64,000 nt of DNA, taken from an uncultured Pelagibacteraceae bacterium. GTDB lineage: Bacteria > Pseudomonadota > Alphaproteobacteria > Pelagibacterales > Pelagibacteraceae. Below the pieces are notes generated by a model. The model searched no databases. It saw nothing but the letters and a program-made list of their open reading frames with translations, and was not told the origin of the DNA. Shown piece by piece: positions 59,336 through 64,000 of the stretch; positions within the stretch are counted from its first letter, which is position 1; each line of letters starts with the position of its first letter. The translations under genes and the position numbers were made by a program. The stretch spans positions 1-64,000 of the forward strand of contig CACLVA010000005.1 in the NCBI GenBank assembly GCA_902610315.1. The letters are read 5' to 3'.

Positions 59336-60397
59336 TTATATTAAAGTTTTTAATTTATTAGAATTTTCGTACCAATCATATTTTTCATGAAATTTATGCA
59401 TATTTTTTTTTTTTTGCGATAACAATTTTTTGTTTTTAATTAAATTTTTGACAAATTTATATAAAAAATTTTTTTTAACTTTGCTCTCTCTAATCAACCA
59501 TCCTAGTTTTTTTTCTACATAATATTTTGCATTATAATATTGATGATCATCCTTAGCAAAAGGGAAAGGTATAGCTAAGAAAGGTTTTTCTAAAAATACT
59601 AGTTCATTAATCGTTGAGGCTCCAGATCTTGTAATTACAAAATCACATTTTTTTATAATCCTATGCAAATGATTCGTGTATGTAAAAACTTGAGAGCTAA
59701 TACTATTATCATAATAGAAATTTTTGAGATCTTTTAAATTTTGATTACTCGTTTGATGAAATAATCTTATTTTAAAATTTTTAGATAATCTAATTAAATC
59801 TGTTTTAAATAAGTCGTCAAATTTTTTTGCCCCCTGGCTCCCGCCTATTATTAGCATAGAAAATTTTACTTGTTTTTTTTTCGGTTTAGTCTTTGCTAAA
59901 AAAATATCTTTTCTTATTAAGGGTTTTATTACAAAATTTTTAAATCTCATTTTTTTAGGTAAGTTTTTAATATTTCTATTATAAGTAAATATTTTGTCAC
60001 AATAATTTAACAAAAAGAGATTTGCTCTTCCCAAAACTAAGTTAGGTTCAAATAGAAATATTTTTAGCTTTAAAATTCTAGCAGCTAAGCAAATAGGTAT
60101 GGACATATATCCTCCTGTAGAAATTAATATTTTAATTTTTTTTTGGCGTAGAAAAAAATATGACTTTATAATTGAAAATGTAAAAAAAATTAAAAATGGT
60201 ATAAAATCTAAAAAGTTTCTAGTTATTTTAGGTACGTCTATTGTTTTGGTTTTATATATATTTTTATCTAAATAATTTAATCCTCTGTTATCACTCGTAA
60301 TAATAACATCGTTTTTATCTGATAGATAATCATATAACACTCGGGCCGGAATCACATGACCCCCTGTTCCTCCGGTGCTAATTGATATTTTTTTCAT
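59336..60397 (-). CDS. murG: Undecaprenyl-PP-MurNAc-pentapeptide GlcNAc transferase
   Basis: MurG completes lipid II at the inner membrane face. Family motifs: ISIGGTGGHVIPARVLYDYL-like start (SISTGGTGGHVIPA), ILISTGGYMSIPICLAA, MLIIGGSQGAKKFDDLF, and the donor site CDFVITRSGASTINELVFLEKPFLAIPFPFAKDDHQYYNAKY. At 353 residues it is normal. A run of 13 consecutive A residues on the coding strand (59403-59415 as T on plus) encodes KKKN and could promote slippage. It follows ftsW by 4 bases. Confidence 0.95.
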   Translation of the reverse strand: MKKISISTGGTGGHVIPARVLYDYLSDKNDVIITSDNRGLNYLDKNIYKTKTIDVPKITRNFLDFIPFLIFFTFSIIKSYFFLRQKKIKILISTGGYMSIPICLAARILKLKIFLFEPNLVLGRANLFLLNYCDKIFTYNRNIKNLPKKMRFKNFVIKPLIRKDIFLAKTKPKKKQVKFSMLIIGGSQGAKKFDDLFKTDLIRLSKNFKIRLFHQTSNQNLKDLKNFYYDNSISSQVFTYTNHLHRIIKKCDFVITRSGASTINELVFLEKPFLAIPFPFAKDDHQYYNAKYYVEKKLGWLIRESKVKKNFLYKFVKNLIKNKKLLSQKKKNMHKFHEKYDWYENSNKLKTLI

Positions 60398-60401
60398 AAA
60401 T

Positions 60402-61517
60402 TTAAATCTTTCTTTTTGTAAAATTTAATATCAATCCTGCGAGTACTGAACAGCTTAATAGTGAGGACCCTCCATAACTTAAAAAAGGTAATGTCATTCC
60501 AGTAGTAGGTAACATTCTTATATTTACACCTATATGAATTAATGCTTGAAATATTATTAACAATATTGAGCCAATTAAAATAAGTTTATTACTATTATTT
60601 TTTTCGTTAGGAATTTTTTTAAAAACCTTGAATAAAAGAATTAGAAAAATCATCAAAATAAATAATATAAGCAAAATGCCAAATTCTTCAGAAATTACTG
60701 ATATAACATAATCAGTATGAGCTTCCGGGACTCTAGCATTAAGTATTCCCTCACCTATGCCTTTTCCAAAAAAACCCCCATCTACAATTGCGTCGGTTGC
60801 TTTTTGTGATTGATAATTGCCCTTTGATGATAAGTCAAAAAAATTTGATATCCTATATTTAATATATGAAAATTTTGGTAAATAAAAAATAAAATAACTT
60901 AATATTAATAAAGAGAAAAAAATTAAAATATTTAAAAAAAATAAATTTATTCCTGATACAAATATTAAACTTAACCAAACGGAAGAAATTAATAAAGTTT
61001 GTCCTATATCAGGTTGCAGCATTAATAACATTAAAATGGGTAAAACAATGCAAGCGCTTAGCAAAAATTTAAAATAATTATTTGAAGTAAATCTAGAACC
61101 TATAATTAGTGATAGAAATATTATTAAAAATGGCTTTAAAAACTCTATCGGTTGAAATCTTGGGATTATTGGAAAATCTAACCATCTTTTTGAACCTTTT
61201 ATCTCTTCACCAATAATTGGCACTAATAATAATGAAATAAAAAAAATAAAAAATAATAATGTTGCTATAACATAAATTTTTTTTTCACTGATTGCAGAAA
61301 AAAAGATGATTAAAATCAAACTTAAAAATATATAAATCAGATGTCTTAAAAAGAAATAATAATTATTTGTACCGAATTTTGATGATGCAATTAAAGACGT
61401 AGATACTAAAGAGAAAAATATACCTAAAATTATTAGAGATATAAATAAAAATAGAATAACCTTGTCTAAATTTTTCCACCAATCATAAATAAAATTATTA
61501 TAATAATTTTTATTCAT
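60402..61517 (-). CDS. ftsW: Divisome lipid II polymerase FtsW
   Basis: This 371-residue SEDS protein has about ten membrane helices. Motifs: GSKRWLDFPIIPRFQPIEFLKPFLIIFLSLI, LLMLQPDIGQTLLISSVWLSLIFVSG, the extracytoplasmic GGFFGKGIGEGILNARVPEAHTDYVISVISEEFG with the catalytic Asp, and LPTTGMTLPFLSYGGSSLLSCSVLAGLILNF. It overlaps murD by 8 bases. Its presence in the cluster shows that septal synthesis machinery is retained despite the odd ftsA and missing ftsZ. RodA is the paralogue at 21245. Confidence 0.95.
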   Translation of the reverse strand: MNKNYYNNFIYDWWKNLDKVILFLFISLIILGIFFSLVSTSLIASSKFGTNNYYFFLRHLIYIFLSLILIIFFSAISEKKIYVIATLLFFIFFISLLLVPIIGEEIKGSKRWLDFPIIPRFQPIEFLKPFLIIFLSLIIGSRFTSNNYFKFLLSACIVLPILMLLMLQPDIGQTLLISSVWLSLIFVSGINLFFLNILIFFSLLILSYFIFYLPKFSYIKYRISNFFDLSSKGNYQSQKATDAIVDGGFFGKGIGEGILNARVPEAHTDYVISVISEEFGILLILFILMIFLILLFKVFKKIPNEKNNSNKLILIGSILLIIFQALIHIGVNIRMLPTTGMTLPFLSYGGSSLLSCSVLAGLILNFTKRKI

Positions 61518-62802
61518 TAAAATTTATTTTTTTTATTAAAGAATTGAAATATTTACCTCTATGCTCAAAATTTTTAAATTGGTCAAAAGAGGCAGCAGCT
61601 GGACTAAATAAAATTGTTTTATTATTTGGATCTTTTTTTATATCATTTTTTATATTCAAAATTGCCTTTTTTAAATTTTTTAAATATTTAAATTCTATCT
61701 TATTTTTGAATTGGTCAATAAAGCTTTTTTTATTTAAACCAATTATGTATGCTTTTACATTTTTATAATATTTTTTTTTTAGTGCGAATTTATCACCTTT
61801 TTTAAACATGCCGCCAACAATCCAATAAATATTCTCATAAGTTGATAGGAGTGTATTTGTAGATGAAAAACTGGTTGATTTTGAGTCATTGATTATTTTT
61901 AGCTCTGGCTTATCAATTATAATTTGTTTTCTGAACTTTAATCCCTTGAATAAATTAAGAGACTTAAAGATTGTGTGATCAGATATTTTGAATTTTTTCG
62001 ATATTTCATACACAAAATGAATATTATTCAAATTATTATTATCTAATAAATATTTATTATAAATTTTTTTTTTGAAATATTTTAATTTATTATAATTCAA
62101 TTTTATTAATTTGGATTTGATCTTTTTTTTTTTTATTTGTTTACTTATAATCAGGCTGTTTTTATCTATAAGTGATAATTTATTTTTTTCTTGATCACAT
62201 ATTAATTTGACTTTTGCCTTTGCATACTGAGTAATGTTTTTGTGTCGTTCTAAATGATCTAAACTTAGATTTAAAATAACAGCAAAATCAGTTTTAAAAT
62301 ACCTGTTATAAGATATCTGGTAGGATGATGCCTCAATTATAAATATTGTTTTTTTTTTAATTTTTGTCTCTTTTAATGGTGGCTTACCAATGTTTCCGAC
62401 TAATCTAACATCTAAATTTTTTAATTTAAAAATATTATATAACATTTGACAAGTTGTAGATTTTCCATTTGTACCAGTAATTGTGATTTTCATATTATTT
62501 GGATAGGATAGATAAAAGATATCTAATTCAGTTATTATACTTTTCAAATTTTTTATCAAATAATTTTTTAAAGTACATTTTTTAATATCTATACCAGGGC
62601 TTAATACAATATAATCAAATTTATTTTGTAAAATTTTTTTTTTATCGAGGAAAAATTTTTTATTTTTATTATTTTTTAAAGAATTATTGTCATCAAAAAT
62701 CTTAATATTATTTTTTTTATAAAGATATTTTAAACATGAATTACCAGATAGACCTAAACCATAAATTAAAATTTTTTTATTTACGAAAGTTTTGTTTAAC
62801 AT
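61510..62802 (-). CDS. murD: UDP-N-acetylmuramoylalanine--D-glutamate ligase
   Basis: MurD adds D-Glu. Motifs: KKILIYGLGLSGNSCLKYLYKKN, ITGTNGKSTTCQMLYNIF (ATP site), NIGKPP, EASSYQISYNRYFKTDFAVILNLSLDHLERH and the late NDSKSTSFSSTNTLLSTYENIYWIVGG, LFSPAAASFDQFKNFEHRG. The start is set at 62802, where ATG overlaps the mraY stop (TAATG); the track extends it 19 residues into mraY. About 430 residues. The chain is notably Lys/Asn-rich. Confidence 0.94.
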   Translation of the reverse strand: MLNKTFVNKKILIYGLGLSGNSCLKYLYKKNNIKIFDDNNSLKNNKNKKFFLDKKKILQNKFDYIVLSPGIDIKKCTLKNYLIKNLKSIITELDIFYLSYPNNMKITITGTNGKSTTCQMLYNIFKLKNLDVRLVGNIGKPPLKETKIKKKTIFIIEASSYQISYNRYFKTDFAVILNLSLDHLERHKNITQYAKAKVKLICDQEKNKLSLIDKNSLIISKQIKKKKIKSKLIKLNYNKLKYFKKKIYNKYLLDNNNLNNIHFVYEISKKFKISDHTIFKSLNLFKGLKFRKQIIIDKPELKIINDSKSTSFSSTNTLLSTYENIYWIVGGMFKKGDKFALKKKYYKNVKAYIIGLNKKSFIDQFKNKIEFKYLKNLKKAILNIKNDIKKDPNNKTILFSPAAASFDQFKNFEHRGKYFNSLIKKINFNE

Positions 62803-63887
62803 TATCTCAATTTTAATGTTGCTAGTCCTATCATTGCCAAAATCAGCGAAATAATCCAAAACCTAATAACGACTGTAGACTCTGGCCAACCTTTTTTTTC
62901 AAAATGGTGATGAATAGGTGCCATCATAAAAATTCTTTTTCCGGTTAATTTAAAAGACACAACCTGTACAATTACAGATACTGCCTCTAAGACAAAAAGC
63001 CCTCCAGTTATTGCTAAAACAATTTCATGTTTTGTCACAACTCCAACAGCTCCTAAAGAACCACCTAAAGCAAGTGAACCAGTGTCACCCATAAATATTT
63101 TTGCAGGTGGAGCGTTGAACCATAAAAAGCCAATAGATGCACCAATTATTGCGCCACAAAATACTGCTACATCGCCTACTCCCTCAATATAGGGAATTAA
63201 CAAATATTCTGCAAAAATAATGTTTCCAGAAACATAACTAATGAATGCAAAACAGCCTGCAACTAAAATAACTGGGACTGTTGCTAAACCATCAAGTCCA
63301 TCTGTTAAATTTACAGCATTAGATGAACCAACAATTACAAACAAATAAAAAGGTACAAAAAACCAACCAAGATTTACTACTAAATTTTTAAAGAAAGGAA
63401 AATAAAGATTGTTTGTTATATCTGAATCTATGAAGTTATATAAAATAATTAATGAAATTAAACCTAGAAAAATTTGAAACAAAAATTTTAATTTTGATGA
63501 AATTCCGTGTGAAGTTCTACTTTTTATTTTCAAGTAGTCATCAAATGCACCCAGAGCTCCAAATGAAAAAGTGATAAAAATTAATAACCAGTTATAAGGA
63601 TTTTTTAAATCGGACCATAAAAGTACTCCACTAAACAACCCAATTAAAATCAAAAGTCCGCCCATTGTTGGAGTTCCTATTTTTTTTATAAGATGATCTT
63701 TGGGACCATCTGTTCGTATAGGATTAGTTATTTTTTTTGTTGAAAAATAAATTATAAACTTATCACCAATTAGAAAAACTATTAACATCGCTGTAATTAC
63801 CGCTAAACCTGTTCTAACAGTTAAAAAGTTAAAAAAATTTAAAAAAGAATAAGTATCTGAATAACTAATTAATAAATCGTACAACAT
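62802..63887 (-). CDS. mraY: Phospho-MurNAc-pentapeptide translocase
   Basis: MraY makes lipid I on the inner membrane. The 361-residue polytopic protein has GTPTMGGLLILIGL, the catalytic FGALGAFDDYLKIK (DDxxK), SSNAVNLTDGLDGLATVPVILVAG, FLWFNAPPAKIFMGDTGSLALGGSLGAVG, and the C-terminal PIHHHFEKKGWPESTVVIRFWIIS. All signatures are intact. Both ends show TAATG overlaps with murF and murD. Confidence 0.97.
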   Translation of the reverse strand: MLYDLLISYSDTYSFLNFFNFLTVRTGLAVITAMLIVFLIGDKFIIYFSTKKITNPIRTDGPKDHLIKKIGTPTMGGLLILIGLFSGVLLWSDLKNPYNWLLIFITFSFGALGAFDDYLKIKSRTSHGISSKLKFLFQIFLGLISLIILYNFIDSDITNNLYFPFFKNLVVNLGWFFVPFYLFVIVGSSNAVNLTDGLDGLATVPVILVAGCFAFISYVSGNIIFAEYLLIPYIEGVGDVAVFCGAIIGASIGFLWFNAPPAKIFMGDTGSLALGGSLGAVGVVTKHEIVLAITGGLFVLEAVSVIVQVVSFKLTGKRIFMMAPIHHHFEKKGWPESTVVIRFWIISLILAMIGLATLKLR

Positions 63888-64000
63888 TATAATTTCCGAA
63901 TTATTTTATTTAAGCCTGTTGAGTTAGATCCTTTTACCATTAATAAACTATTGTTTGGCAAATCTTTATTAATTAAATTGTAGATGTCCATAGTATTCGT
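63887..64000 (-). CDS. murF: UDP-MurNAc-tripeptide--D-Ala-D-Ala ligase, C-terminal end only
   Basis: The right edge of the window cuts this minus-strand gene. The visible last 37 residues read DIYNLINKDLPNNSLLMVKGSNSTGLNKIIRKL, where LVKGSxSxxxxxIV is the characteristic MurF C-terminus. The stop TAA overlaps the mraY ATG (TAATG), matching the murF-mraY order of division clusters. Confidence 0.85.
   Translation of the reverse strand, partial: TNTMDIYNLINKDLPNNSLLMVKGSNSTGLNKIIRKL

Noticed and set aside
62802-62859. 19-residue N-terminal extension of MurD
   Set aside because: It is mraY sequence in another frame; the ATG at 62802 overlaps the mraY stop and fits family length.

Overview
This window looks like chromosome from a free-living marine alphaproteobacterium of the SAR11 clade (Pelagibacterales). 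The basis is very AT-rich DNA, Lys/Asn/Ile-rich proteins, almost no spacer DNA, a ThyX thymidylate synthase, a circularly permuted two-piece tmRNA, and many periplasmic-binding-protein transporters. I saw no insertion sequence, prophage, CRISPR array or tRNA gene. Apart from the tmRNA locus, no stretch longer than about 300 bases lacks a gene.

Layout. Positions 1-5511 (minus strand) hold a spermidine/putrescine-type ABC transporter (permease cut by the left edge, binding protein, ATPase) behind a creatinase-fold hydrolase resembling ectoine hydrolase and an Asp/Glu-racemase-family protein. Positions 5545-14724 hold a second binding protein, panB, the 5-oxoprolinase set pxpABC, a TPR protein, a TRAP transporter (dctPQM), a TerC-type membrane protein and an exported gamma-glutamylcyclotransferase-like enzyme. 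Together these could scavenge gamma-glutamyl compounds and 5-oxoproline into glutamate. Positions 14725-21201 hold small metabolic and redox genes: proC, a LysE/RhtB exporter behind a hairpin leader, a DUF2805 protein, glutaredoxin, msrB, a histone-deacetylase-fold enzyme, a DMT exporter and a D-amino-acid dehydrogenase.

Positions 21245-31762 hold branched-chain amino-acid synthesis (ilvB-ilvN-ilvC, leuA) running into the rod-shape operon mreB-mreC-mreD-mrdA-rodA. Positions 31811-39152 hold envelope quality control: a large coiled-coil serine protease, miaA, a DegP protease, a DUF2065 protein and hflC/hflK. Next come mrp, a surface beta-propeller/beta-barrel protein, thyX, the tmRNA, a MazG-like protein, fumC, an AsmA-like protein, a UvrD helicase and a long aminopeptidase P.

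Positions 50872-64000 (minus strand) are the division and cell-wall cluster: murF (partial), mraY, murD, ftsW, murG, murC, murB, ddl, ftsQ, an ftsA-like gene, lpxC, bamD, ligA. The most striking observation is here. The gene in the ftsA slot encodes only 237 residues. It appears to keep FtsA subdomains 1A/1C and a C-terminal amphipathic helix but to lack all of domain 2, and no ftsZ lies between it and lpxC.

Other recurring signals are hairpins or dyads placed directly before start codons (the ABC permease, dctQ, lysE, ilvB), and nine convergent gene junctions that abut or overlap at their stop codons with no visible terminator. All function calls come from reading motifs, gene order and family knowledge; no database search was run.
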